Source: Chitinophagaceae bacterium
GTDB taxonomy: Bacteria > Bacteroidota > Bacteroidia > Chitinophagales > Chitinophagaceae
Direction: 5' to 3'
Length of the DNA: 64,000 nucleotides
Assembly: GCA_016719815.1 (NCBI GenBank)
Contig: JADJYK010000007.1
Span: forward strand, 124,001 to 188,000
Shown: one piece after another, positions 9,146-19,100 of the stretch
How positions within the stretch are numbered: position 1 is the stretch's first letter
How the letters are laid out: each line of letters begins with the position of its first letter
Made by a program: the position numbers and the translations under genes
The notes under the pieces: generated by a model
What the model saw: the letters and a program-made list of their open reading frames with translations, nothing else
The model's database searches: none
Told to the model about the DNA's origin: nothing

Positions 9146-10642
9146 ATGGCAACAAGAAAAAAAATCCCTCAAAAAGACAGTTCCCCGCAATTTTTTGGCG
9201 AAGGCCTCACTTTCGATGATGTGCTCCTTATGCCCGGCTACAGCCAGGTATTACCCCGGGATGTGAACATTAAAACTAAACTGGCACGGAACATTACTCT
9301 AAATGTACCATTGCTTTCTGCAGCAATGGACACTGTAACAGAAGCTTCCCTGGCCATTGCCCTTGCCAGGGAAGGTGGTTTAGGTATCCTTCACAAAAAT
9401 ATGTCTATCGAAAAGCAGGCTGATCAGGTAAGGAAAGTGAAAAGAAGTGAAAGCGGACTGATAATTGACCCGGTTACACTTACCGCCAATGCCACAATCG
9501 GTGAAGCCTCAAGGTTAATGCGTGAAAACAAGATAGGCGGCATCCCCATCGTTGACAATGCAGGAAAGCTAGTTGGCATCCTTACTAACAGGGATCTCCG
9601 TTTTGAAGACAATCCGGATAAAAAAGTAAGTGAGGCAATGACCAAAGAGAACCTTTTTACTGCTCCCGAAGGAACTGATCTTAAAAAAGCTGAGCAGCTT
9701 TTCAAAAAAACTAAAGTGGAAAAACTGCCCATTATTGACAAACAAGGCAAACTGACGGGCCTCTTTACATACAGCGATATTTTAAAACTGAAGAGCCACC
9801 CGAATGCAGTAAAAGATACATTTGGAAGGCTGCTTGTAGGTGCCGGAGTTGGCATTACAAAAGATCTGTTAGATAGGGTTGCCGCACTGGCATCTGTTGG
9901 TGCAGATGCAATTGCTTTAGACAGTGCCCATGGTCATAGTAAAGGTGTGATTGATGCCTTGAAAGCAGTAAAGAAAAATTTTAAAAATATTACCGTTATT
10001 GCCGGAAACATAGGAACAGCAGCCGGAGCATCTGCACTGGCAGATGCCGGTGCAGATGCTGTAAAAGTAGGTATCGGCCCGGGTTCAATTTGTACAACAA
10101 GGATTGTTGCAGGTGCAGGTGTTCCGCAATTAACTGCCATTATGCAAGCGGCGGCTGTGTTAAAGAATAAAGGCATTCCGTTAATTGCAGATGGCGGTAT
10201 TCGTTATACCGGCGATATGGTAAAAGCCCTTGCCGCAGGTGCCAACTGTGTAATGATGGGAAGCATCTTTGCAGGCACAGAGGAAAGTCCCGGCGAAACA
10301 ATTATTTATGAAGGAAGGAAGTTTAAAGAGTACAGAGGTATGGGGTCGTTAGGCGCAATGGCCACTGGCAGCAGCGACCGTTACTTTCAGGATCCGGAGG
10401 AAGATGTAAAGAAATTTGTACCTGAAGGAATAGAAGGCCGGGTGGCTTACAAAGGCACATTAAGAGAAATTGTTTATCAATATACAGGTGGCCTCAGGGC
10501 CGGTATGGGTTATTGTGGAGCTTCAAATATCAGTGAATTACAAAAAGCAGTATTTGTAAAAATCACAAATGCAGGCATGAGAGAAAGTCATGCCCACGAT
10601 GTGGAAATAACCAAAGAGTCGCCCAATTACAGCAGAAGATAA
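9146..10642 (+). CDS. guaB: Inosine-5'-monophosphate dehydrogenase
   Basis: IMPDH oxidises IMP to XMP with NAD, the first committed step of GMP synthesis. From the ATG at 9146 the product is 498 residues, as usual for the family. FGEGLTFDDVLLMPG opens the barrel, two CBS domains sit at about 95-215 (IGGIPIVDN, VEKLPIIDK), the catalytic loop is GPGSICTTR with the nucleophilic cysteine, and the flap region has MGSLGAM. A longer in-frame reading from 9026 overlaps the previous gene, and its extra 40 residues match nothing in the family. The gene has its own promoter and ends at a strong bidirectional terminator. Confidence 0.97.
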   Translation: MATRKKIPQKDSSPQFFGEGLTFDDVLLMPGYSQVLPRDVNIKTKLARNITLNVPLLSAAMDTVTEASLAIALAREGGLGILHKNMSIEKQADQVRKVKRSESGLIIDPVTLTANATIGEASRLMRENKIGGIPIVDNAGKLVGILTNRDLRFEDNPDKKVSEAMTKENLFTAPEGTDLKKAEQLFKKTKVEKLPIIDKQGKLTGLFTYSDILKLKSHPNAVKDTFGRLLVGAGVGITKDLLDRVAALASVGADAIALDSAHGHSKGVIDALKAVKKNFKNITVIAGNIGTAAGASALADAGADAVKVGIGPGSICTTRIVAGAGVPQLTAIMQAAAVLKNKGIPLIADGGIRYTGDMVKALAAGANCVMMGSIFAGTEESPGETIIYEGRKFKEYRGMGSLGAMATGSSDRYFQDPEEDVKKFVPEGIEGRVAYKGTLREIVYQYTGGLRAGMGYCGASNISELQKAVFVKITNAGMRESHAHDVEITKESPNYSRR

Positions 10643-10655
10643 TTGCGCACATAAG

Positions 10656-10692
10656 AAAAGCTCACTAATCTATAATACATTAGTGAGCTTTT
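10656..10692. terminator. Bidirectional terminator between guaB and tonB
   Basis: A perfect 14-bp stem joins AAAAGCTCACTAAT (10656-10669) to its complement (10679-10692) around a 9-nt loop. It is A-rich on one side and T-rich on the other, so it can stop transcripts of both convergent genes. Confidence 0.9.
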
Positions 10693-10711
10693 TTATTACT
10701 GCAGAACAAGG

Positions 10712-11535
10712 TTATGAATCGCCAAGCACTTCAAATGTAATGGGTTGTTTATGGTAAGCTTTAACCCTTAATCCGTTTTGAATTGCAGGTTCCCAACCTT
10801 TTGCTTTCTTTAATACCCTCATTGCTTCTTCTTCCATACCGTAACCAAGATTAGTCAATGGCCGGAGATCACTTACGTTTCCTTCTGAGTCAACAACAAA
10901 TTGAATTAATATTGTATACCTGCCAGGTTCTGCACCATTATCTACAGGTATATTTGCATTCAGGTTTCGTTCCAGGAACATTCTCCAGTTACCCAGGAAT
11001 TTTGCAGGGATAGCTACTTCGGTGAATATATCTGGCTCTTTTACAATTGGCACATCGAGAATTCCGGTAGACCCTGCGATTACTTCAGGACCAGGTTTGC
11101 TTACTTCACCAGTAAATTCAATCCCATCCCTGGTTTCTGTGCCAATATTTGCTTTATCCAATTCACTAACTGAAGGAGGAGGTGTTACAATTTTGTCTTT
11201 ATCAACAATTTCAATTGTAGTAAGCTTCACCGTTTTCACTTCTGGTTGTTGGGCTGCTGCTTTCTTTTCAGGAGGAGGTAATTGCTCAATTTTCTTCTCC
11301 ACAACTTCTGTCAGGTTCATTGATGGCCCTACCCTGTAAACGGGTTCATGCTTTTACCAGAACCTGCAATGGCAGAAACACCAATCGCAAGACTAATTAA
11401 TATCCCTGTTGCCAAAAGGGCTTTCCCAATCCGCTTGTCGTAGCTGTTGCGAAGCTCATAAGCTCCATACTCTTTATTGCGTCCATCAAAGATGATGTCG
11501 TCCAGAGTGGCTGTTAAGATCTTGTTTGTTGTCAT
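10712..11535 (-). CDS. tonB: Energy transducer TonB (frameshifted)
   Basis: TonB passes proton-motive force from ExbBD to outer-membrane TonB-dependent receptors. The N-terminal piece (11329-11535) has the Bacteroidota TonB start (LDDIIFDGRNKEYGAYELR) and one transmembrane helix. The second piece (10712-11320) has a proline-rich periplasmic linker (QLPPPEKK) and the C-terminal TonB fold (ILIQFVVDSEGNVSD, EPAIQNG). The two are joined by adding one A to the run of four in the coding strand (plus-strand T run 11352-11355), which gives GSGKKHEPVYRVGPSMNLTE with no interruption. The intact product would be about 275 residues, a normal length. I read the break as a sequencing error. The gene is convergent with guaB and divergent from lnt. 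Confidence 0.85.
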
Positions 11536-11640
11536 GGCTGTTGTTTACTATTCAGATGCTGTTTTTGCTTCCTTTCCACAAACATTTATTTTTATGGAAT
11601 TATATACAGTCAGCATCACCAACTCTCTTTAATTTTACAA

Positions 11641-13256
11641 ATGCAGATCCTGAAAAAACATAGTAACCTTTGGCTTGCTTTTGGCTCTGGTATTTTGCTG
11701 TGGGCAGCATGGCCGGTTTCTCCGTTTACCTTACTGATTTTTGTTGCATGGATTCCTTTGCTCTGGCTGGAAACACAGGTTCAAAACCGCTGGAAGTTTT
11801 TAGGACTCACTTACATTACCATGTTCACATGGAATGTGTTCACCACCTGGTGGATTTGGAATGCATCCGCTCCGGGTGCAATTGCAGCATTCTTGGCTAA
11901 CAGTTTGCTTATGAGTTTTCCCTGGATTGGATATAAGATTGCAAAAAAATGGAAGGGTGAAACCATTGGTTACATAGCATTGATTTCTTTCTGGATGTGC
12001 TTTGAATATATTCACCTGCACGACTGGGGACTAAGCTGGCCCTGGTTAACGTTAGGAAACTCATTTGCCAAGCATCCCGAATGGATACAATGGTATAAAT
12101 ACACAGGCACAAGTGGGGGTACGCTCTGGATTTTATTGTTGAACATTTTATTATTCCTGCACTTAAGAAAGAACTATTATAAAGAAGGCCAAAAAACCTA
12201 TCGGTATTTGGCAGCAGCCATAGCATTATTGATTTTACCAATTATTTATTTTTTCTTTTCAATAAAGATTGATAAAGGAAGAAAAATGAGAAGAGATAAT
12301 GTAGTAGTAGTTCAGCCCAATATTGACCCATACGAAAAAGTATCTGATGCCACAGGTTCGTTTGAAGCGCAGCTGCAAAAATTGATTGTCATCAGCGAAA
12401 AGCAGGTTGATGAAAATACCAGCCTGCTCGTTTGGCCCGAAACAGCCTTATACATGGGAAACGGTCTCAATGAAGAAGAACTGGAGAAAAAAGAAAATTT
12501 CTTTTTAAATCCGCTGTGGGATTTTCTGAAGAGGCATCCAAACATGAGTCTTTTCACTGGCATTGAAAGTTTTCGCATGGTAAGCTCGCCCACAAAAGCC
12601 GCCCATGAGTTTAACGGAATGTACTTTGAGTCATATAACGGGGCCGGGGTACTTGACAGTACTGGAGCCCATTCTTTCTACCATAAATCAATGCTGGTGC
12701 CTGGAGTGGAAACATTGCCCTGGTTCCTGAAATTCATAGATAAATGGTTTGCTAAGTTCGGTGGCACAACCGCAGGCTACACCAGGCAGGAGAAACGAAC
12801 AGTCCTTCCCGCCAAAGCTGGTTATGTGATTGCTCCTTCCATTTGCTACGAAAGCATTTATGGCGAGTTTATGTCAAAATATGTTCGCAATGGTGCCAAT
12901 ATTATTTGCATCATCACCAATGATGGCTGGTGGAAGAACACTCCCGGCCATAAACAGCATATGAACTATGCAAGGCTCCGTGCAATCGAAACAGGCACTT
13001 GGATCGTTCGCAGTGCCAATACCGGCATCAGTTGCTTTATAAATCCAGAAGGGGCAGTTATTTATCCTCAGTCGTATGGTATAGAGGCTGCGATTAAGTT
13101 CACTATACCTGCAACAGAACAAAAACATTTTATGTTCGTTACGGCGATATACTCTCCACCCTGATGTGCATTATTTCAATCATTATTCTTTGCTGGGTTT
13201 CAACCCTAAAAATCCAGCAGAGGTTTTTTAAACGGATACTTATCTCACTGCAATAA
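11641..13256 (+). CDS. lnt: Apolipoprotein N-acyltransferase (frameshifted near 3' end)
   Basis: Lnt adds the third acyl chain to the N-terminal cysteine of lipoproteins at the inner membrane. The N-terminal third is multi-pass membrane; the periplasmic nitrilase-like domain has the catalytic glutamate (WPETAL), lysine (YHKSMLVPG) and cysteine (PSICYES). The frame as written stops at 13164 in a foreign tail. Adding one A to the A5 run at 13121-13125 restores TFYVRYGDILSTLMC, the last transmembrane helix and a stop at 13254-13256, giving about 538 residues. The restored stop overlaps the next ATG (TAATG), so the hydrolase gene is coupled. The substrate lipoproteins of this window include BamD and the DUF5689 proteins. 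Confidence 0.9.
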
Positions 13257-14071
13257 TGACCAAAGAAATCATCTTCAAGGATAAAAGAATTTACTACAAA
13301 ACTTCAGGAAATGGCAAACCTGTAATGCTCTTGCATGGATTTGGCGAAGACGGAGATATTTGGCAAAAACAAGCTGAGTTTTTAGCAATAAACTATAAAG
13401 TAATTGTTCCGGATTTACCAGGATCGGGCAACTCTGAATTGGCTGATGATATGAGCATTGAAGGTATGGCTGAAGTGGTTAAAACTATTCTTGAAAAAGA
13501 AGCATTGGCCCCTTGCCCTGTAATCGGGCACAGCATGGGCGGTTATATCACATTGGCATTGGCTGAAAAATATCCACAGCTACTTTCCGCTTTCGGACTT
13601 TTTCATTCAACATCCTATGATGACAGCGAAGAGAAAAAAGCAACACGCCGCAAAGCAATTGAGTTTATTTATAATCATGGCAGCTATGAATTTCTAAAAA
13701 CAGCTATTCCTAATTTATTTGCCAGTGCATCCGGAACAACAATGCCTGCCGTAATTGCTGCTTTAATCGAAAAAGGAAAAAAAATAAGAAAAGAGGCTTT
13801 AATCACTTATTATGAAGCAATGATTGCAAGACCCGACAGAACAACTGTACTTAGAAATGCAACTGTTCCGGTTTTGTTTGTAATTGGCGAGTATGACGGT
13901 GCCGTGCCCCCGGCTGACAGTTTGCAACAAAGCCATTTATCACCCATTGCAGATGTTCATATATTAAGCGATGCAGGGCATATGGGTATGTTAGAAGAGG
14001 TTGAAAGAACAAACCACCTGATGGAAAGATTCCTGAACTTTGTAGCAGAAAGAACCGAATCATTTTCATAA
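13256..14071 (+). CDS. Alpha/beta-fold hydrolase
   Basis: This 271-residue protein is a typical single-domain alpha/beta hydrolase. It has the oxyanion-region motif LLHGFGEDG, the nucleophile elbow GHSMGGY with the catalytic serine, a late acid region (VIGEYDGAVP) and the catalytic histidine in DAGHMGM. No signal peptide is present, so it is cytoplasmic. The start codon overlaps the restored lnt stop. Substrate cannot be told from sequence; members of this family include esterases and haloperoxidase-like enzymes. An SDR gene follows after 17 bp. Confidence 0.88.
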   Translation: MTKEIIFKDKRIYYKTSGNGKPVMLLHGFGEDGDIWQKQAEFLAINYKVIVPDLPGSGNSELADDMSIEGMAEVVKTILEKEALAPCPVIGHSMGGYITLALAEKYPQLLSAFGLFHSTSYDDSEEKKATRRKAIEFIYNHGSYEFLKTAIPNLFASASGTTMPAVIAALIEKGKKIRKEALITYYEAMIARPDRTTVLRNATVPVLFVIGEYDGAVPPADSLQQSHLSPIADVHILSDAGHMGMLEEVERTNHLMERFLNFVAERTESFS

Positions 14072-14088
14072 AAATTTCTAAATATAAT

Positions 14089-14865
14089 ATGATGCAAAAA
14101 ATAATATTCATTTCAGGCGCCACATCCGGTTTTGGAAAAGCATGTGCTTATAAATTTGCTGCCGCGGGCCATAAACTCATCATTAATGGAAGAAGGCAAG
14201 AAAGGCTATTTGAAATTGCAAAGGAAATTGAAAAAAAATATAACACTGCTGTAATGCCGCTTACTTTTGATGTTAGAGACGAGAATGCTGTTTTTGAAAA
14301 AATTAATAATGTACCCCAAGAATGGAAAAATATCGATGTACTGGTGAATAATGCCGGACTGGCCCTGGGCCGTGATTATTTTGAAGAAGCAAGCCTGGAA
14401 GACTGGAATATTATGATCGATACCAACATCAAGGGCTTCCTGTATGTGGCAAAAGCTGTTTCACAAATAATGGCAGCAAAAAATAATAATGCAGGTTGCA
14501 AAGGACATATAATAAACCTTGGTTCCGTTGCCGGTAAAGATGTGTATGACCGTGGAAATGTCTATTGTGGCACCAAGTTCGCAGTAGATGCAATCAGTAA
14601 AGCAATGCGGGTTGATTTATTACGTCATCAAATAAAAGTAACCGCCATTCATCCCGGTGCTGCCGAGACTGAGTTTTCCTTAGTCAGGTTTAAAGGGGAC
14701 GAAGCCACCGCCAAATCAGTCTACGACGGCCTTAATCCTTTAACCGCAGAAGATGTAGCGGATACAATTTTTTACTGCGCCACCCTTCCAGAAAACGTTT
14801 GTATAAATGATCTAACAATTACCTGCCTCAGGCAGGCAAATGGCATTTATTTTAACAGAGAATAA
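14089..14865 (+). CDS. SDR-family NADP-dependent oxidoreductase, YdfG-like
   Basis: The product is a 258-residue classical short-chain dehydrogenase. The dinucleotide motif SGATSGFGKA is at 9-18 and NGRR follows beta-2, favouring NADP. NNAG, the catalytic serine region (NLGSVAG) and the YxxxK pair (YCGTK) are all present. The C-terminal wording (NDLTITCLRQANG) resembles E. coli YdfG, a 3-hydroxy acid (serine/allo-threonine) dehydrogenase. The true substrate is unproven. ATG codons at 14089 and 14092 are both usable. It is likely in one transcript with lnt and the hydrolase, ending at a hairpin that includes its stop codon. Confidence 0.9.
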   Translation: MMQKIIFISGATSGFGKACAYKFAAAGHKLIINGRRQERLFEIAKEIEKKYNTAVMPLTFDVRDENAVFEKINNVPQEWKNIDVLVNNAGLALGRDYFEEASLEDWNIMIDTNIKGFLYVAKAVSQIMAAKNNNAGCKGHIINLGSVAGKDVYDRGNVYCGTKFAVDAISKAMRVDLLRHQIKVTAIHPGAAETEFSLVRFKGDEATAKSVYDGLNPLTAEDVADTIFYCATLPENVCINDLTITCLRQANGIYFNRE

Positions 14866-14890
14866 AGATTGATTCGCATCAACTTTATTT
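14861..14890 (+). terminator. Terminator overlapping the SDR stop codon
   Basis: AATAAAG-A-TTGAT pairs with ATCAA-CTTTATT around the loop TCGC (12 pairs with one bulged A), followed by T-rich sequence. The left arm contains the SDR stop codon at 14863-14865. Confidence 0.55.
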
Positions 14891-15078
14891 TAACAGGTTA
14901 GAATTACTTCCTACTTTACAGGCTATTCAAACCTTCTCCTTTCCATTTTGGCCTTATTCTTGCCGTAGAAGCCCTTCGAAAATATACTTGTTTCCAAAAC
15001 TTTTGGATTTAAAATTTCAATTCTGGAAAACCAGGGAGTATTTTTATGAAGTTGTTCCAATGCTATATAAAAACCGTT

Positions 15079-15609
15079 ATGAAAACACCGTACCTCTTAG
15101 TCTCCTTCATGGCATTATTTGCCCTTTCTGCTTATTCACAGGAAACAATTCGTATGCAGTCATGCAGCAATGATTTCATTAGTCACCAGGTTGACAGTCT
15201 TAAAAACAGGTATGGGAGCGATGGCTATGTACTGCTAAAGGAAGCCTCTATCAACATGGAAAGTGAGTACGAAATGCCGGTAATTGTTCCCTTAAATGAA
15301 GGCAGCTGGTACCAGTTTGTTTTTATTGGCGACTATAGTTCACGGTTGTACGAGGTGAGGATGTATGACTGGAAAGAAAGAATGGTTGTTTTCCGTCAGA
15401 ACAGGTGGGGTGATGTAGATGGAAACGTAATTTCCTATACCTATGTACCTAAGTTTTCCGAATTCCATATGATGAAGCCGGTTCAGATTAACAAACAGAA
15501 GAAGAAAAACCTGTGTGGGTATGTTATGCTTTTTAGGAGAGCTGCCTCTCCAGAAGTTAACACCGGAATATCCGCTGCACCAGTCGCTAATGCTGTGGCA
15601 GTAAACTAA
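15079..15609 (+). CDS. Secreted protein of unknown function
   Basis: The product has 176 residues. The ATG at 15079 gives a signal peptide (MKTPYLLVSFMALFALSAYSQ); an ATG 33 bases upstream adds a non-signal extension. The mature part has a few tyrosine- and tryptophan-rich strands (GSWYQFVFIGDYSSRLYEVRM, FRQNRWGDVDG) and a C-terminal alanine/valine-rich tail. I do not recognise a family. It stands alone, about 210 bp after the SDR gene and convergent with sprA. The protein is probably periplasmic or on the cell surface. Confidence 0.7.
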   Translation: MKTPYLLVSFMALFALSAYSQETIRMQSCSNDFISHQVDSLKNRYGSDGYVLLKEASINMESEYEMPVIVPLNEGSWYQFVFIGDYSSRLYEVRMYDWKERMVVFRQNRWGDVDGNVISYTYVPKFSEFHMMKPVQINKQKKKNLCGYVMLFRRAASPEVNTGISAAPVANAVAVN

Positions 15610-16100
15610 AGCATCAGTCTACTACCTTACTTACCTATTCGGCTTCGGTCTTTGTGGTGAATTGCCTTTTCATTATTTGTTCACCGAATTACATTGACAA
15701 CTCGTACAAGAGGCGAATGTTTTTTCTTTTTGCAATTTTTCGATGCACCTGTTTAATATTCCGGATTCTTAAAAGTATCCTGAGCGGAGCATTCCTTCAT
15801 ACTTCACCTGTCCATTCATGCAATGTTCAATTTAAAATTTGCAATTTCCAATTTAAGCAGTTATGATAAATGACACTGAATCCTTCAGAATCTCCATTTT
15901 TTTATGCTTATATACGGCCGGCCATTCTTTCGCAATTAAATAATAAGAACCGCCTGCAGCAATACCTTAAAATTTCATTCCTGCTTTTTTACAACTCTTT
16001 ATTAAACCCATTGTAAATCGGGCGCAGCTATTACCGTAAGAATAATTTCAGATAAAAATAATTACTGTCACACAAATATGTCAACAGGTTTCCATGAATG
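15610..16100. other. 491-bp intergenic stretch with no supported gene
   Basis: This AT-rich stretch lies between two convergent genes. The one readable frame (15654-15866) has no ribosome-site, family or codon support. No convincing terminator, promoter or RNA is visible. A short run of similar AATTT-containing words occurs at about 15825-15860. Confidence 0.6.
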
Positions 16101-19100
16101 CTATTGTTGTGCCAGTGAAATTCTCACCTGCACGCCACCCCTTGTATTTGTAATGGGGAAAGCATTGCTGATCTTTGGTATATTTCTGTTTTGTTCAAAG
16201 TAGAACTTCATACTCACCCTGTTATTTATTACATAGTCTATAGAAGGCGCAATGCGGATCACTTTTTGACCGGCCGTTCCAAACGATGTCCCCTGGTCCA
16301 GCTTACTATTGGCGGTGGCATCATCCCGCAGACTAAAGTCTATTCGGATAGTTACATCGTTATCCATTTTGCCTTTCATAAATGGTAATTTCTTAATAAG
16401 TGGTACACCTTTCCGGCGCCAGTTAAAGTTGAATGTAATTTCTTTAGAATGATTTTCTGCCAGCTGGTAATCAATCAGGCTAAGGCTTAACTGGCGGCTT
16501 TTTCTGTATTCAAAACTTACTGACAGCTGATTGGTAAAGGTCATATCCACGGCAATAAGCGGATCAAATGCCTCTTGTATTGTCAGATTCGGTATCAGAA
16601 AATAAGGTATAAAATTACCTGTAAGTGTATCCCTGAAATACGGATACCCTACTCTGAACGGATCGGTAAACAGCAGTGCAGTATTAAAACTATTCATACT
16701 GAAAGTGCTGTGATAGCCATGCCGAAGCGTAAAGTTTGTGAAGATCTTATCCATACCGCTAACCCTGGAGAGCCCGTTATACGTAACAGTCCAGTTTGGT
16801 TTAGGTATAATTCCAGAAAATGGGTTAGCCCTTAAATTCGGGTTGCTATTCTTAATCAGGTTTACCGTAAACGGATCCCTTTTAGTATATGCGGCTATAA
16901 ATGCCGGAATAACGACATCTTGTGAGTATCTGCCATATCCTTTAAAATAACCGTCTGCATCCTGACCGCCACCCGTTGCTGTAGTATGATTGGGATTCAG
17001 TCCGGCCAGCCTTCTCGACAGAATAATCCTGTTAGCCTCAAATTGCTTAAATGTGGCAGAAATAACATTCGGATCAAACTTCTCAAATAATGTCTGGAAA
17101 GCAATATAGCTTACATTAAAGCTGCCTGCAGCATAAGGATTCAAACGGGTTAATCCTACATTATCAGTCCAGCTGGTGTCCTTGTACAGTTCAGAATAGT
17201 TCTTATCAAACGATTTGTCAAGATTAATATCAATGTTAAAGTCACGGAATGGACTTACCTGTGCAGTCAGGTTCAGCCGCTGGTTATAACGCTGCTGTAT
17301 CATTGCCGAAACAAGCGTATCATTTGAAAGAAGGCCTTTTGAGCCAAACCTGTTTATCCAGTTCGTATCAGGCTGGTAACCGAAAATGTATCCAAAACCA
17401 GGCTGGCTGCTCTTAAGATTCTGACCAAGCACCCTGGTGCTGTCCATATACCCTGGCAATGTGGTTCCCATATCCTCAGTGTACTGTATTCCCACCCTCT
17501 TCACTGCCGTTGCCAGCCGGAGGAAGGCTTTTGGCACTGCGGGAAATTTCCGGCAACGGTTTTAATTCTTTAGGCTGTTTTATTTTCTTAATTCTTTTCT
17601 TTTTAATCTTAATAATCTTTCCAGCCTTGTTTCGAATAGTATCATATCTAAACTTTCCTTCCGTTACCTGCAGACCGGGTATTTGCACAGATTGATTATT
17701 ATTCTTTAGTTCTCCCTTTTTATCCTTCCCCTTATTTTTCCCCTTTCCTGCATCTGTTTGTTGCATGCCATCTTTTCCACTACCCTGGTTATTGCTACCG
17801 GCAGAATGAGAACTGGTGTTTACAGCTCTCAGGAACCTGGATTTATTATATAACTCTTCAAATTTGAGTTCTCCGTTTATTGTTCTGGTTTGTGTATTCG
17901 CTATGGAGTTACCCAGAGCCCTCGCTTCCGGCATTAACGAAGAAGCCAACCAGTTATATTTTGTGTTATAGCTTGCCCGTAAGCTTGTCCAGTCAAGCAA
18001 AGGGATCTTGTTTGTTGGCACATTATATGTTACAGTTGCCTCCTGCATGTACTTCGTATTACGGCCGCCTTTGAATAGGTTCTTTCTTACCGAATCCTTT
18101 TTAACCTTTGTATCAATGCGTCCAATAGGTTCATCAATACGGGCAAAATTGGTTGCGTTAAAATCAATATTTATTGATCTGGTCAGGTTCCACTGTAAGA
18201 TGTAATACCTGTCAAATGTGAAGTACTTATTGTAGGTCTCCGGAATTTTATACGGGCCGCCGCCTACGTTTCGTGGACGTACAGCTCCAAACTGCCTGAA
18301 AACATCAGCTTTGAATGACAATTGCGATGGAGCCGGGTTCAGATTAATCTCCTTAATTAGCGCCAACCATGGCGAATTAGATTTTATCAATTTCCTGAAG
18401 GGTTCAAACGGCCTTACCTGTGGTGCGTAAGTGTAACCCAGTGCTCCCCGGGTTCTCCGCATTTCCTCATTTTCTATTAATGGATTATGCGTTACAGTCT
18501 GAATGTATGAATAGTTGAAATCAAAGTTGCTTACACTCCAAATTTTTGGTTTTTTACCATCAGTTTTTAATTTTCTTACGTTAGTAAGATTAAGGGTTTT
18601 GATGGTTGTAACATCCTGTGAGTTATTCTTGATAGAGTCTCTTTCCTTACCACTTGCACTTTTTATTTTTTCCCTGAGTTTTATATCCAGGTCGTAAGGA
18701 TCGTATTCAGGTGTGCTTGTGGTTCTGCTAATGCCCATGTACACCGGTATCTGAAGCCCCAGCTTCCTGGGTAATAGCTTGCCGGCTTCAATATTTGCTG
18801 TAGCATCAAATGTGTACAAGTCCTCCCGGCTTCTCTCGTTAACTCTTTGCTCCAACGTACCAAAGCCCCTGCTTTTGGCAGTACCAGACAAGGTAAGTGT
18901 TCCCAGATCGGCCAGTTTAAAATCAACACGGCCAATGGCAGCCCAGCCGCCTTTTCATCAAGTCTTGAAAGGCGAAGCTCATTAAACCACACTTCTGTGC
19001 AGGCAAATTCAGGCACTTTTGCATTCTCCACTGCCAGCAACATACCTCTAACTTCGCCCAAATTGGGGTTACCCATAATAGCATATGTCCGGCCATCGGT

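Noticed and set aside
15654..15866. Plus-strand 70-codon frame after the secreted protein
   Set aside because: No start-site support, cysteine/phenylalanine-rich chance composition, no neighbours needing it.
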